Source of the DNA: Mesorhizobium sp. ES1-4
Lineage (GTDB): Bacteria > Pseudomonadota > Alphaproteobacteria > Rhizobiales > Rhizobiaceae
Assembly (NCBI RefSeq): GCF_020164745.1
Contig: NZ_JAIUGV010000010.1
Location: 179,416-243,415, forward strand
Direction: 5' to 3'
DNA length: 64,000 bases
Shown here: positions 27,369 to 36,207 of the stretch, one piece after another
How the letters are laid out: each line of letters starts with the position of its first letter
How positions within the stretch are numbered: position 1 is the first letter of the stretch
Position numbers and translations under genes: made by a program
The notes under the pieces: model-generated
Databases searched by the model: none
What the model was told of the DNA's origin: nothing
The model's input: only the letters and a program-made list of their open reading frames with translations

Positions 27369-27734
27369 ATGAGCAGGACGGGCAAGAGCCGGCGCAGCCG
27401 GGAGGCTGCCGCCATCGGCAGTGGTCTTATGCTGGCGCCCGTGGTGGCGATGATGCGGCTGCCGCTGATGGCGATGGAGGCCGGCAGCGACCAGCCATGG
27501 GGCGCCGAGACCGCGCGGGCGGTCAACGAGAAGACGGTCGCACTCGCCGAAGGCGCGTTCGCGGCGCAAATGTCCCTGCTGCAGTCGGCGTCACGTTTCT
27601 GGCCCGAAGTCTTTTCCGGCCGCACACCGTCGCTGTTCAACGGCATTGCCGCTGAACGGTCGATAAGCGCCGCGCTGAAGCCGGCCAGCCGCGCGGTGAA
27701 GGCGAATTTTCGCCGGCTTTCGACAAAGGATTAG
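27369..27734 (+). CDS. Small hypothetical, phasin-like helical protein
   Basis: This 121-residue protein has a basic N-terminus (MSRTGKSRRSREAAAIGSG), a hydrophobic stretch (LMLAPVVAMMRLPLMAME) and a long amphipathic helix (residues 55-85, EKTVALAEGAFAAQMSLLQS). The composition resembles phasins that coat polyhydroxyalkanoate granules, but no family signature is decisive. It is preceded by a 9-bp GC hairpin (27295-27322) that could end the aminotransferase transcript. Confidence 0.6.
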   Translation: MSRTGKSRRSREAAAIGSGLMLAPVVAMMRLPLMAMEAGSDQPWGAETARAVNEKTVALAEGAFAAQMSLLQSASRFWPEVFSGRTPSLFNGIAAERSISAALKPASRAVKANFRRLSTKD

Positions 27735-27813
27735 GCGCGGCGGAACTTTGATTTTGCGCGTCGCCGAGGTGATGCGCTAGAACCAATCGGTATTCGCACC
27801 GATGGGGAACATC

Positions 27814-28458
27814 ATGGCCGGACAACCGCTCAACCAGCCGGCTGAAATTCCGGCCGAACTCGATCGCTGGAACTGGGGCGCCTTCTTCCTCAACTGGATC
27901 TGGGGCATCGGCAACAGCACCTTCATCGCGCTGCTGGCGCTGATCCCCGTCGTCAACCTCATCATGATCTTCGTGCTCGGCGCACGCGGCAGCCGCTGGG
28001 CCTGGCGGAACCGGGCCTGGCGCGACGCAGAACAATTTCGCAAGACGCAGCGCAACTGGGCGATCGCCGGCCTTGCCGTCTGGGTGGTCAGCATCGGTGG
28101 CTGTGCGACAATGGTCGGCAGCATTCCCTTCGTGCTCAAAGGCAGCGATGCCTATCACATGACCATGGACGCCGTCCGTGCCGACTCCCGCGTCAAGGCC
28201 GCGATCGGCGACGATGTGACCGACAATTTCTGGGTCGGAGGCCACCTCAACGTGAATGCGAACGGAGCGGGCGACGCTCAGTTCAGCATTCCTGTCCACG
28301 GCACCAAGGGCAAGGGCACCGTGTTTTCCCATCTGGTGCGCAATGCAGGCACATGGAGCACGCGCCTGCTCGTGGTCCGCGTGGACGGTGTCGATGCACC
28401 CATCGTGCTGACCAATGAAGATCACGTGCCGATCCCGGGTGCGGCGATTGGAATTTAG
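27814..28458 (+). CDS. Coa1-family membrane protein
   Basis: This 214-residue protein opens with a cytoplasmic segment and a WNWGAFFLNWIWGIGN motif with two hydrophobic stretches (about residues 20-60). A third stretch follows (NWAIAGLAVWVVSIGGC) with an exposed C-terminal domain. This resembles bacterial proteins annotated as cytochrome c oxidase assembly factor Coa1 family. ATG 27814 has a ggggaac box; ATG 27802 is possible. It is not close to oxidase genes, so the assembly role is by family name only. Confidence 0.7.
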   Translation: MAGQPLNQPAEIPAELDRWNWGAFFLNWIWGIGNSTFIALLALIPVVNLIMIFVLGARGSRWAWRNRAWRDAEQFRKTQRNWAIAGLAVWVVSIGGCATMVGSIPFVLKGSDAYHMTMDAVRADSRVKAAIGDDVTDNFWVGGHLNVNANGAGDAQFSIPVHGTKGKGTVFSHLVRNAGTWSTRLLVVRVDGVDAPIVLTNEDHVPIPGAAIGI

Positions 28459-28491
28459 GCGGTTCGTGGGTGACAAAGGGGCCGGAAATGC

Positions 28492-28523
28492 AAAAACCGC
28501 GCCCCATCGGGAACGCGGCTTTG
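28492..28523. terminator. Terminator-like hairpin between convergent genes
   Basis: An A-rich flank and ccgcg pair with cgcgg followed by cttt (28494-28501 with 28514-28522, one mismatch). It lies between the convergent Coa1-family and mmsB genes. The remaining 200 bases of this intergenic region show no gene. Confidence 0.4.
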
Positions 28524-28725
28524 CCAGATACGCATGGCGTTTCGCTACGAAGGCACTTGCGAAACTTACGGGCTCCGGTACGCGAGACCTGATCCGGAGC
28601 GCCGGGCGGATGCGATATGTCCGCCTCGCAATCCGTTTTATAGAGACATCGTTACCGCGGAGTTATCGAGAGCTTAAGCAAATCTAAATTTGGCAAGTTT
28701 CTCGCCGGATACCCCGAAAAGCCCA

Positions 28726-29622
28726 CTATCTTTCTGCTTGTGGATTGCCGCCGCGCAGAAAATTAATGATTCCGGAAAAGTCGGCGCCGGCATTTCCTTG
28801 CGCGTTGAACAGAGCGTAGAGCTGCGCAGCCTCGGCGCCGAGCGGCGTTACCGCTCCGGAGCCTTGTGCCGCTTCCTGTGCCAATTTCAGATCCTTCAGC
28901 ATAAGGGCAGCGGCGAAACCGGGTTTGTAATCCCTGTTGGCGGGAGAAGTGGGCACCGGGCCAGGCACCGGGCAATAGGTGGTCAGCGACCAGCACTGGC
29001 CTGATGAGGTCGAGGCGACGTCGAACAGCGCCTGATGCGACAGGCCCAGTTTCTCCGCCAACACGAAGGCCTCGGCGACGCCGATCATCGAAATGCCGAG
29101 GATCATGTTGTTGCAGATCTTCGCTGCCTGGCCGGCGCCGTCACCACCGCAATGGACGATGCGGCCGGCCATCGGCTTCAGGATCGGCTCGGCGGCGGCG
29201 AAGGCTTCGTCGGAGCCCCCGGCCATGAAGGTCAGCGTGCCGGCGGTAGCGCCGCCTGTGCCGCCGGAAACCGGCGCGTCGATCGAGAGCAGGCCGTGTT
29301 TGGCTGCGATGGCATGCGCCTTGCGCGCCGATTCGACGTCGATCGTCGAGGAATCGATGAACAGCGCGCCCTTCTTCGCTCTCGAAGCGATCTCTTCATA
29401 GACCGACAGCACATGGTTGCCGGCCGGCAGCATCGTGATCACGACATCGGCATCCTTCACCGCGGCTGGCGCGTTGGCCGTGACGACGACACCGTGTTCC
29501 CGCGCTACGGTGAGGTTCTCCGGCATCAGGTCGAAGCCGTGCACGGCATGCCCCGCCTTGACCAGATTCGCGGCCATCGGATTGCCCATATTGCCAAGGC
29601 CGATGAAGGCGATCGTCGTCAT
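28726..29622 (-). CDS. mmsB: 3-hydroxyisobutyrate dehydrogenase
   Basis: This 298-residue NAD-dependent beta-hydroxyacid dehydrogenase of valine degradation has an N-terminal Rossmann motif (FIGLGNMGNPMA). The family signature DAPVSGGTGGA lies near residue 118 and the catalytic lysine is in GAGQAAKICNNMI. It is directly downstream of an acyl-CoA dehydrogenase (22-base gap), which supports 3-hydroxyisobutyrate over tartronate semialdehyde as substrate. Confidence 0.93.
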   Translation of the reverse strand: MTTIAFIGLGNMGNPMAANLVKAGHAVHGFDLMPENLTVAREHGVVVTANAPAAVKDADVVITMLPAGNHVLSVYEEIASRAKKGALFIDSSTIDVESARKAHAIAAKHGLLSIDAPVSGGTGGATAGTLTFMAGGSDEAFAAAEPILKPMAGRIVHCGGDGAGQAAKICNNMILGISMIGVAEAFVLAEKLGLSHQALFDVASTSSGQCWSLTTYCPVPGPVPTSPANRDYKPGFAAALMLKDLKLAQEAAQGSGAVTPLGAEAAQLYALFNAQGNAGADFSGIINFLRGGNPQAER

Positions 29623-29644
29623 GTCTGTCTCCCAGAGCTTGCTC

Positions 29645-30811
29645 TCAGCGGCCGATCAGGGCGCGCGCGATGATGACGCGCATGATCTCGTTGGTGCCTT
29701 CGAGGATCTGGTGGACGCGCAGGTCGCGGACCAGCTTCTCGATGCCGTAGTCATGCAGGTAGCCGTAGCCGCCCAGCAATTGCAGCGAATTGTTGGCGAC
29801 GTCGAAACCGGTGTCGGTGACGAAGCGCTTGGCCATCGCCGACCATTTGCCGGCGTCCGGCGCCTTGCGGTCGAGTTTGGAGGCCGCCGCATAGAGGAAG
29901 ATGCGCGCCGCCTGCAACTCTGTCTCCATGTCGGCCAGCCTGAACTGCAGCGCCTGGAACTGGTTGATGTTCGAGCCGAAGGCCTTGCGCTCGGCCGTGT
30001 AGGAAAGCGCCTTGTCGAGCGCCGACTGCGCGCCGCCCAACGAACAGGCGGCGATGTTCAGCCTGCCCCCGTCGAGTCCTGCCATGGCTATGCCGAAACC
30101 GGCGCCTTCGCCCGACAAAAGATTCTCCGCCGGTACCTTGCAATCCTCGAAGATGACCTGGCGGGTCGATTGCATGTGCCAGCCCATCTTGTGCTCGTTG
30201 GCGCCGAAGGAGAGGCCGGGCGCATCCTTTGGCACGACAATGGTGGAGATGCCTTTCGGTCCGTCTGCGCCGGTGCGCACCATGACGGCGTAGACATCGC
30301 TGTCGCCGGCGCCGGAGATGAACTGCTTGGCGCCGTTGAGAACATAGTCGCCGCCGCTCTTCACCGCGCGCGTCTTCAACGCGGCGGCATCGGAGCCGGA
30401 ACCCGGCTCGGTCAGGCAATAGCTCGCCAGCCATTCCATGGAGGCGAGCTTCGGCAGGAAGCGCTGGCGCTGTTCTTCATTGCCGAAACGGTCGATCATC
30501 GAGGCCACCATGTTGTGGATCGAGATGAAGGACGAAAAGGCCGGATCGGCATGCGACAGCGCCTCGAAGATCAGCACCGCATCGAGCCGGCCGAGCGCGG
30601 AACCGCCGACGTCGTCCCTGATATAGATGCCGCCGAGGCCGAGCGGTCCGGTTTCACGGATCACGTCGGCGGGAAAGTGTTTCCTGCGGTCCCATTCGAG
30701 CGCGTTCGGTGCGACGCGGTCGGCGGCAAAGGCCCGCGCCATCTCCTGGATAGCGCGCTGGTCCTCGTTGAGTTCGAACTGGCTGGTGCTCGCATCGACC
30801 GCGGCGTCCAT
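29645..30811 (-). CDS. Isobutyryl-CoA-type acyl-CoA dehydrogenase
   Basis: This 388-residue flavoprotein is of the acyl-CoA dehydrogenase family, with the signatures CLTEPGSGSDA and QLLGGYGYLHDYGIEKLVRD. The catalytic glutamate is likely in the ILEGTNEIMR segment near the C-terminus. Paired with mmsB, it probably oxidises isobutyryl-CoA in valine breakdown. The Met at 30811 is chosen since the upstream residues are not family-like. The 136-base divergent gap to the cupin gene should hold both promoters. Confidence 0.88.
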   Translation of the reverse strand: MDAAVDASTSQFELNEDQRAIQEMARAFAADRVAPNALEWDRRKHFPADVIRETGPLGLGGIYIRDDVGGSALGRLDAVLIFEALSHADPAFSSFISIHNMVASMIDRFGNEEQRQRFLPKLASMEWLASYCLTEPGSGSDAAALKTRAVKSGGDYVLNGAKQFISGAGDSDVYAVMVRTGADGPKGISTIVVPKDAPGLSFGANEHKMGWHMQSTRQVIFEDCKVPAENLLSGEGAGFGIAMAGLDGGRLNIAACSLGGAQSALDKALSYTAERKAFGSNINQFQALQFRLADMETELQAARIFLYAAASKLDRKAPDAGKWSAMAKRFVTDTGFDVANNSLQLLGGYGYLHDYGIEKLVRDLRVHQILEGTNEIMRVIIARALIGR

Positions 30812-30947
30812 GGCGTGCTCCCTGATGTCTGACCTGCTGGCCTGTCGTTTTTGGCTTTGCGCGCGCACCAATCTAGACCAATGATGCCGCCGCGCAACCC
30901 GACCCGCCGCGGAGCGGCTGTGCACCAATGCATGTGCGGAGCAAGAT

Positions 30948-31562
30948 GTGACGATAAAATTCGATGAGCTGTTGGGACAGTTCCACGCCTATCTTGCTTC
31001 CGTTGATGACGCCCTGGTGCGCGAAGCCGTGGCGCGCATCGGCTGGGATATGCCGGCCCGCGCTATGAAGCCGCATCCGCTTGGCTGCCTGCGCCATCTC
31101 GATCGCGCGGCTGAGTTGGCGCCGATGACGGCGAAACCGCTGGTGCAAGCCCTGGCACGGCAGCGCAACGATCTCCATTGGGGGCAGACTTACAGCGAAG
31201 CGGATTTCGGAAAAGATTTCATCGATAACTATGGCTGGCTGGAAATGTTCGGCACGCGTGGTCATTTCGCCAACAGCGAGGTCGCGGCCGGCCTGCTGAT
31301 CCTTGGCCCTGAGATCGTCTACCCCGACCATCATCACATCGCCGAGGAGATTTATATTCCGCTGGCTGGTGGCACGGAGTGGCGCATGGGCGAGGGCGGT
31401 TTTCGCAATCGGCAGGCCGGCGAGGTCGTCCATCATGCTTCGAATGTCAATCATGCTATGCGAACCGGCAAGGAGCCGCTGCTGGCACTCTACATCTGGC
31501 GCGGCGGGCCGCTGGCGCAGAAATCCACGATCACCGGAACCGCGACGCAGGGCCGGAACTGA
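30948..31562 (+). CDS. DMSP lyase family cupin (DddQ/DddL/DddW-like)
   Basis: This 204-residue single-domain cupin is of the dimethylsulfoniopropionate lyase family. The key segment is VYPDHHHIAEEIYIPL: Tyr125, His128, His130, Glu134 and Tyr136. These have the spacing I recall for the DddQ active site (Tyr120, His123, His125, Glu129, Tyr131); a later His (His162 or His169) could be the last ligand. The first 100 residues form the helical N-terminal part typical of the family. Its stop overlaps the cobQ start by one base. Activity on DMSP is plausible but related cupins of unknown activity also occur in soil bacteria. Confidence 0.75.
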   Translation: MTIKFDELLGQFHAYLASVDDALVREAVARIGWDMPARAMKPHPLGCLRHLDRAAELAPMTAKPLVQALARQRNDLHWGQTYSEADFGKDFIDNYGWLEMFGTRGHFANSEVAAGLLILGPEIVYPDHHHIAEEIYIPLAGGTEWRMGEGGFRNRQAGEVVHHASNVNHAMRTGKEPLLALYIWRGGPLAQKSTITGTATQGRN

Positions 31563-33037
31563 TGGCCAGGGCGATCATGCTGCAGGGCACGGGTTCGGAT
31601 GTCGGCAAGACGGTGCTGGTCGCGGGCCTTTGCCGAGCCGCGAAAAGGCGCGGCCTGAAGGTGAGGCCGTTCAAGCCGCAAAACATGTCGAACAACGCCG
31701 CCGTTGCCGATATTCCCGGCGACAACAACCATGGCGGCGGTGAGATCGGCCGCGCGCAATGGCTGCAGGCGATTGCCTGCGGCGTCGCACCGAGTGTTCA
31801 CATGAACCCGGTGCTGCTCAAGCCGCAGACCGATGTCGGCGCGCAGGTCATCGTGCAGGGCAAGGTGTTCGGCGAGGCACGGGCGCGCGACTACCAAGCG
31901 CTGAAGGGCCGGCTGATGGATGCAGTGCTGGATTCCTGGGGCAAGGTCGGCGAGGATGCGGACCTTGTCATCGTCGAGGGCGCCGGCTCGCCGGCCGAAA
32001 TCAACCTGAGAAGCCGCGACATCGCCAATATGGGCTTTGCCACGCGAGCCAATGTCCCGGTGGTGCTGGTCGGTGACATCGACCGCGGCGGGGTCATCGC
32101 CTCGATCGCCGGCACGCATCTGATCCTGCCGGAAGAGGACCGGCGCATGATCGTCGGCTACCTCATCAACAAGTTCCGGGGCGACGTATCGCTATTCGAT
32201 GATGGCCTGAAGGCGATCGAAAAATTCACCGGATGGCGCTGTTTTGGTGTGGTGCCGTGGCTGAAGGCGGCGGCGCGGCTGCCTTCGGAGGATTCCGTAG
32301 TGCTGGAGCGGCTGGCGTCCGGCGACGCCCGCGCGCTGAAGGTGGCGGTGCCGATGCTTGGCCGCATCGCCAATTTCGACGACCTCGACCCGCTCAAGGC
32401 CGAACCGCAGGTCGAGGTGGTGTTCGTGCCGGCGGGAAAGCCGCTGCCGGCCGATGCCGGGCTGGTGGTCATTCCCGGCTCCAAGTCGACGATCGGCGAT
32501 CTTCTGACGTTTCGCGACAATGGCTGGGACCGGGATCTCGCCGCGCATCGCAAGCGCGGCGGCCATGTCGTCGGCATTTGCGGCGGTTTTCAGATGCTCG
32601 GCCGCATGGTGCGCGATCCCGATGGCATCGAAGGCAGTGTCACGGAGGCCGAAGGGCTGGGCCTGCTCGATATCGAAACTGTGATGGAGCCGGAGAAGAC
32701 AGTGCGCAATGTCAGCGCCCGCTCGGTGCCGTTCGACCAGCCGCTCGAAGGCTACGAGATTCATCTCGGTCGCACCTCCGGCCCAGACACCAGGCGACCG
32801 TTGGCGATCATCAATGGCGCCAAGGACGGCGCGGTCTCGGCCGATGGCAAGGTGATCGGCACGTATATGCACGGCCTGTTCGGCGCCGACGACTTTCGTG
32901 GGAAATTCCTCGAAAGCCTCGGCATCAGGGGCGGCGGCATCGATTACCGGGCCGAAGTCGAGCGGGCGCTGGACGAGGTGGCTGCCGAGTTGGAGACCCA
33001 TCTCGACTGTGACGCGATTTTCGCGCAGGCCCGCTAA
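31562..33037 (+). CDS. cobQ: Cobyric acid synthase
   Basis: This 491-residue enzyme amidates the b, d, e and g side chains of adenosylcobyrinic acid a,c-diamide in B12 synthesis. The N-terminal dethiobiotin-synthetase-like ATPase has the P-loop GTGSDVGKTVLVAG at residues 9-22. The C-terminal glutaminase has the nucleophile Cys in GICGGFQMLG near residue 338 and the late HLGRT motif. It is translationally coupled to the cupin gene (TGATG). It supports the cobalamin-dependent methyl transfer encoded elsewhere in the window. Confidence 0.96.
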   Translation: MARAIMLQGTGSDVGKTVLVAGLCRAAKRRGLKVRPFKPQNMSNNAAVADIPGDNNHGGGEIGRAQWLQAIACGVAPSVHMNPVLLKPQTDVGAQVIVQGKVFGEARARDYQALKGRLMDAVLDSWGKVGEDADLVIVEGAGSPAEINLRSRDIANMGFATRANVPVVLVGDIDRGGVIASIAGTHLILPEEDRRMIVGYLINKFRGDVSLFDDGLKAIEKFTGWRCFGVVPWLKAAARLPSEDSVVLERLASGDARALKVAVPMLGRIANFDDLDPLKAEPQVEVVFVPAGKPLPADAGLVVIPGSKSTIGDLLTFRDNGWDRDLAAHRKRGGHVVGICGGFQMLGRMVRDPDGIEGSVTEAEGLGLLDIETVMEPEKTVRNVSARSVPFDQPLEGYEIHLGRTSGPDTRRPLAIINGAKDGAVSADGKVIGTYMHGLFGADDFRGKFLESLGIRGGGIDYRAEVERALDEVAAELETHLDCDAIFAQAR

Positions 33038-33100
33038 GGCAATTGCAGGAAAAGTGCGTAGCGGTTTTCCGTCCGGAATTGCGTGAAGACAAAGAGTCTA
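33038..33100 (-). repeat. Interspersed repeat, copy A (inverted relative to 43274)
   Basis: About 60 bases nearly identical, in reverse complement, to 43274-43336. The shared core includes ggaaaagtgcgtagcggttt. It lies directly after the cobQ stop and before the convergent VOC gene. Confidence 0.8.
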
Positions 33101-33163
33101 AGGCGCACCGATATTCAAGGTGATGCCGGCCTGACTTGAAGCTCAGCACATCTTACGTTCGGC

Positions 33164-33583
33164 TCAAGCCTTCTCACCGGCCTTCGGCCAGTAGGTGCCG
33201 AAGGACCAGACATTTCCTTCAGGGTCGCGGCAGATGAACTCACGGCTGCCATAATCGCGGTTCGTCAGTTCCTGGATGATCGTCGCGCCGGCCTTCCTGG
33301 CTTTGGCGTAAGCGGCGTCGGCATCGTCGACGGCGATGTAGATCGACGTGCCGCCGCCCGAACCGGGTTCGCCGACCATCTTGCCGTAGTCGTCGTCGCG
33401 CACCGTGCCCAGCATGATCATCGACGAGCCGAAGACCAGTTCGGCATGATGCACGACCTCGCCTTCGCCATAGCGGGCCCGGACGCTGAAACCGAAGGCC
33501 TCGCAAAGCCAGTCGATCATTTTCGCCGCGTTTTTGTAACGCAGGGCAGGGTAGAGACGGGGAGCTTCAGTGGTTGCGGGCAT
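33164..33583 (-). CDS. VOC superfamily (glyoxalase/bleomycin-resistance-like) protein
   Basis: This 139-residue protein has the paired beta-alpha-beta-beta-beta units of the vicinal oxygen chelate fold. It opens LYPALRYKNAAKMIDWLCEAFGF and ends CRDPEGNVWSFGTYWP. It resembles PhnB-like VOC proteins of unknown substrate. ATG 33583 follows a strong AGGAGG. It is followed downstream by an interspersed repeat and preceded by an AraC-type regulator gene on the same strand. Confidence 0.88.
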   Translation of the reverse strand: MPATTEAPRLYPALRYKNAAKMIDWLCEAFGFSVRARYGEGEVVHHAELVFGSSMIMLGTVRDDDYGKMVGEPGSGGGTSIYIAVDDADAAYAKARKAGATIIQELTNRDYGSREFICRDPEGNVWSFGTYWPKAGEKA

Positions 33584-33655
33584 GGGAGCCTCCTTCAATT
33601 GGGTTGGTCCATGCCTCACTGTGTTCGAAGACCGTTCCAGCGTCTTGAAGAAATG

Positions 33656-34486
33656 TTACCTGACCGAAATTGCCGTCGGCGTTTCGCCTGCAAGAACGCG
33701 GAATTCGCGCACCAGATGCGCCTGGTCGGCATAGCCGCAATCGGCGGCGACATCGGCCCAGTCGACGGTCGACTGCCTCGCCAGGCGCAGTGCCCGGTTG
33801 AAGCGGACGATGCGCGACAGCGTCTTGGGGCCGATGCCGGTCGCGTCGGAGAATTTGTCGGCGAGGTGTTTGCGGCTCCAGCCCAGCCGCGCGGCCAGCG
33901 ATGCAACCCGGGTCCGGCCGCCGGACGCGATGATGCGATCATAGGCCCAGGCGATTTCCAACGGCGTCCCGGCGGCGCTCTCAAGACGAGTGGCGACGAA
34001 GGCCTCGGCAAGATCGAAACGTGCCGTCCAGTCAGGCACGTTGCCGAGCCGTTCACGCAGCGCCGCGCCTTCCGCGCCAAGAACGTCATCGAGGGCAACC
34101 ATGCTGTCGGTCAATTCGCTCATCGGCAGGCGGAAGAAGCGGCGGGCGCCAAGAGGGGTGAAATTGACCTGGATGCAGCAGGCGCCACCGGAGGATTCGA
34201 TCATTACAGGACCGGCGAAAAGGCCGGCGGCGAAACTGGCGACGCGGTCATTGTCACAAGGCGGCCTGCCGAGGCCGATGGCGAAGGGCTCGGCGAAGCT
34301 GATCACCAACGGCACTGTCAGCGACGCGTATTCAACATTGCGGAAATGGCCGGGTGCCGTTTCGCGGTAGCCGCAAATGTCGGTAACGATGCCGTCGAGC
34401 GCAGGGCTGGCAAAACGCCTGCGCATCTCGAAGCGCCCTGCGATGGAGCAGTCTTGTTCCTTTCGGCGCGGCATGTCGATTGGCAT
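33656..34486 (-). CDS. AraC-family transcriptional regulator
   Basis: This 276-residue protein has a cupin-like N-terminal ligand domain and a C-terminal AraC/XylS double helix-turn-helix (about residues 185-270, RVASLAARLGWSRKHLADKF and then DVAADCGYADQAHLVREFR). The ATG at 34486 has ggaagga upstream; a GTG at 34501 is the longer option. It lies 72 bases upstream of the VOC gene and may regulate it, as in many AraC/VOC pairs (inference). Confidence 0.9.
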   Translation of the reverse strand: MPIDMPRRKEQDCSIAGRFEMRRRFASPALDGIVTDICGYRETAPGHFRNVEYASLTVPLVISFAEPFAIGLGRPPCDNDRVASFAAGLFAGPVMIESSGGACCIQVNFTPLGARRFFRLPMSELTDSMVALDDVLGAEGAALRERLGNVPDWTARFDLAEAFVATRLESAAGTPLEIAWAYDRIIASGGRTRVASLAARLGWSRKHLADKFSDATGIGPKTLSRIVRFNRALRLARQSTVDWADVAADCGYADQAHLVREFRVLAGETPTAISVR

Positions 34487-34536
34487 GGGCCATCCTTCCA
34501 CCCGGCGAAGCTATTAGCAGAGGCTGGATCAGAATC

Positions 34537-34566
34537 AAAAGCGCCCGGTTTTTGGCCGGGCGCTCT
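34537..34566 (-). terminator. Intrinsic terminator for the small membrane protein gene
   Basis: A perfect 8-bp stem (gcgcccgg 34541-34548 with 34556-34563) is followed on the minus strand by TTTT. It lies 25 bases past the stop of the 56-residue gene. Confidence 0.85.
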
Positions 34567-34590
34567 CGGTCCCACCTCAAGGGAAACTTG

Positions 34591-34761
34591 TCAGACTCCG
34601 CGCATCAGGCAGCCGGCGGCGAGCACGATATAGGCGACAAGCATGATCCACACCGATGCGAGCGGAATGAACGCAAGGACGCCAAGTGCTGCAAGAATGC
34701 CGATGATGGCGATAACAACGGAGATGATGAAAACAATCTGGGTAGGCGCGCTGAGATTCAT
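34591..34761 (-). CDS. Small two-helix membrane protein
   Basis: This 56-residue protein is almost entirely hydrophobic, with two likely membrane segments (residues 9-29 and 33-52; IVFIISVVIAIIGILAALG, then WIMLVAYIVLAAGCLM). The ATG at 34761 has ggaggg upstream, and a terminator follows, so it is probably a monocistronic gene. Similar small proteins are common in Rhizobiales; function is unknown. Confidence 0.75.
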   Translation of the reverse strand: MNLSAPTQIVFIISVVIAIIGILAALGVLAFIPLASVWIMLVAYIVLAAGCLMRGV

Positions 34762-34811
34762 GTCTGGTCCCTCCAACATGATTCGAACATGTCATTGTAA
34801 CAGGCGCGTGA

Positions 34812-35612
34812 TCAGACACCAATCATGACGCGCAGAGGGTTGGCGGGATCGGCCAGCAGCTTCACCGCCAGAGCCACGCAAACGACCACCAGCAGCGGCT
34901 TGATCAGTCTGGCGCCGATCCGCATGGCCAGACTGGCGCCAAGCCGGGCGCCGAGGAACTGGGCAACGCCCATCATCAGGCCGATCTTCCAGGAGATGAC
35001 GCCGACAGCTGCAAAGATGATGAAGCCACCAATGTTGGAAGCGAAATTGAGCAGCTTGGTGTGCGCGGTCGCCTTGAGCACGCCGTAGCCGGCGAGCGTC
35101 ACGAAGGCCAGCATGTAGAAGGAACCCGCGCCCGGCCCGAAGACGCCGTCATAGAAGCCGATGGCCGGCACCAGGGTCACACCGAACAGGAAGGGCGACA
35201 GGCGCTCGGCCCGGTCCACATCATTCATGTTGGGCTTGAGCGCGAAGTATAGCGCGATGGCAATCAGCACCAGCGGCAGGGCGGCGCGCAACAGGTCGCC
35301 GGGCACGATCGTGGCCAGCAATGCGCCGATGGCGCCTCCGGCAAGTGCGAGCAGCGCCGACGGCAATTGCCGGCGCAAGTCTACATGGCCTTTGGAGGCA
35401 TAGTGGATCGTCGCCGACCCGGAGCCGAACATGCCTTGCAGCTTGTTGGTTCCAAGCGCCTCGACCGGCGAGAAACCTGCCAGCAGCAGCGCCGGAATGG
35501 TGATCAACCCGCCGCCGCCGGCGATCGAATCGACAAACCCCGCGGCAAAGGCGGCGAAGGCGAGCATGGCGATGGATTGGATGCCGAGGTCGATCATCTG
35601 GCGCTGAGACAT
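34812..35612 (-). CDS. TauE/SafE family membrane permease
   Basis: This 266-residue protein has about eight hydrophobic segments and the family's GFVDSIAGGGGLITIPAL opening motif. A second-repeat motif (GFYDGVFGPGAGSF) lies near residue 155. Family members move sulfite, sulfonates or other anions. The start at 35612 has no clear Shine-Dalgarno; Met6 is an alternative. No sulfur genes adjoin it. Confidence 0.9.
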   Translation of the reverse strand: MSQRQMIDLGIQSIAMLAFAAFAAGFVDSIAGGGGLITIPALLLAGFSPVEALGTNKLQGMFGSGSATIHYASKGHVDLRRQLPSALLALAGGAIGALLATIVPGDLLRAALPLVLIAIALYFALKPNMNDVDRAERLSPFLFGVTLVPAIGFYDGVFGPGAGSFYMLAFVTLAGYGVLKATAHTKLLNFASNIGGFIIFAAVGVISWKIGLMMGVAQFLGARLGASLAMRIGARLIKPLLVVVCVALAVKLLADPANPLRVMIGV

Positions 35613-35712
35613 TTAGCTGGCTGGATACCGGGCGTTCGACCACGATCGCCCTGTTTGCGCAAGGCCAATTCCGCGCTAACTCTATTGACGAGGAATCGGA
35701 AAGGGGCGGCTC

Positions 35713-36144
35713 ATGGCATACGCATTGCTGGACCGGATACGGTCGATCTTCGAGGGCGACCCAGGCGTGCGCAAGGTGGCGGACGATCCTGTCCTGTCGG
35801 CGGAACTTCTGATGCTCTTCCGCATGATCCTGGCCGATGGGACAGTCAGCGAGAGTGAGATGGTTGCATTCCGGCGCATCTGCAAGGATGCGTTCGGCAT
35901 TCCCGAGACCAGCATCGACGGCGTCATCGAATATCTCAACGAATTCGGCTACGAGACCAACGGCTCGCAGGCGATCGCGCTGTTCCGCGATCTGGACGTC
36001 GAACGGCGCAAGCAACTGGCCCAGCACATGGCCGAGATCGCCAAGGCGGATTCACAACTGGCCGAGAGCGAGGTGCGCCTGTTGCGTCGCACGCTCGATT
36101 TGCTCGACATCAGCCCGGTCGATCTGGTGAAGCCCGCCGAGTAG
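35713..36144 (+). CDS. TerB-like protein
   Basis: This 143-residue helical protein is of the TerB (tellurite resistance) fold. It has the acidic metal-binding-like motif ILADGTVSESEM near residue 38 and the symmetric ADSQLAESEVRLL near 115. The gene stands alone between two minus-strand operons; no other ter genes are present, so a tellurite role is not implied. Confidence 0.85.
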   Translation: MAYALLDRIRSIFEGDPGVRKVADDPVLSAELLMLFRMILADGTVSESEMVAFRRICKDAFGIPETSIDGVIEYLNEFGYETNGSQAIALFRDLDVERRKQLAQHMAEIAKADSQLAESEVRLLRRTLDLLDISPVDLVKPAE

Positions 36145-36207
36145 GAACGGATGTCCCGGCCGGAGGCAAGCTGCCTGCGGCGGCTCCTCGCTTCGCGAAC
36201 CGGTCGC

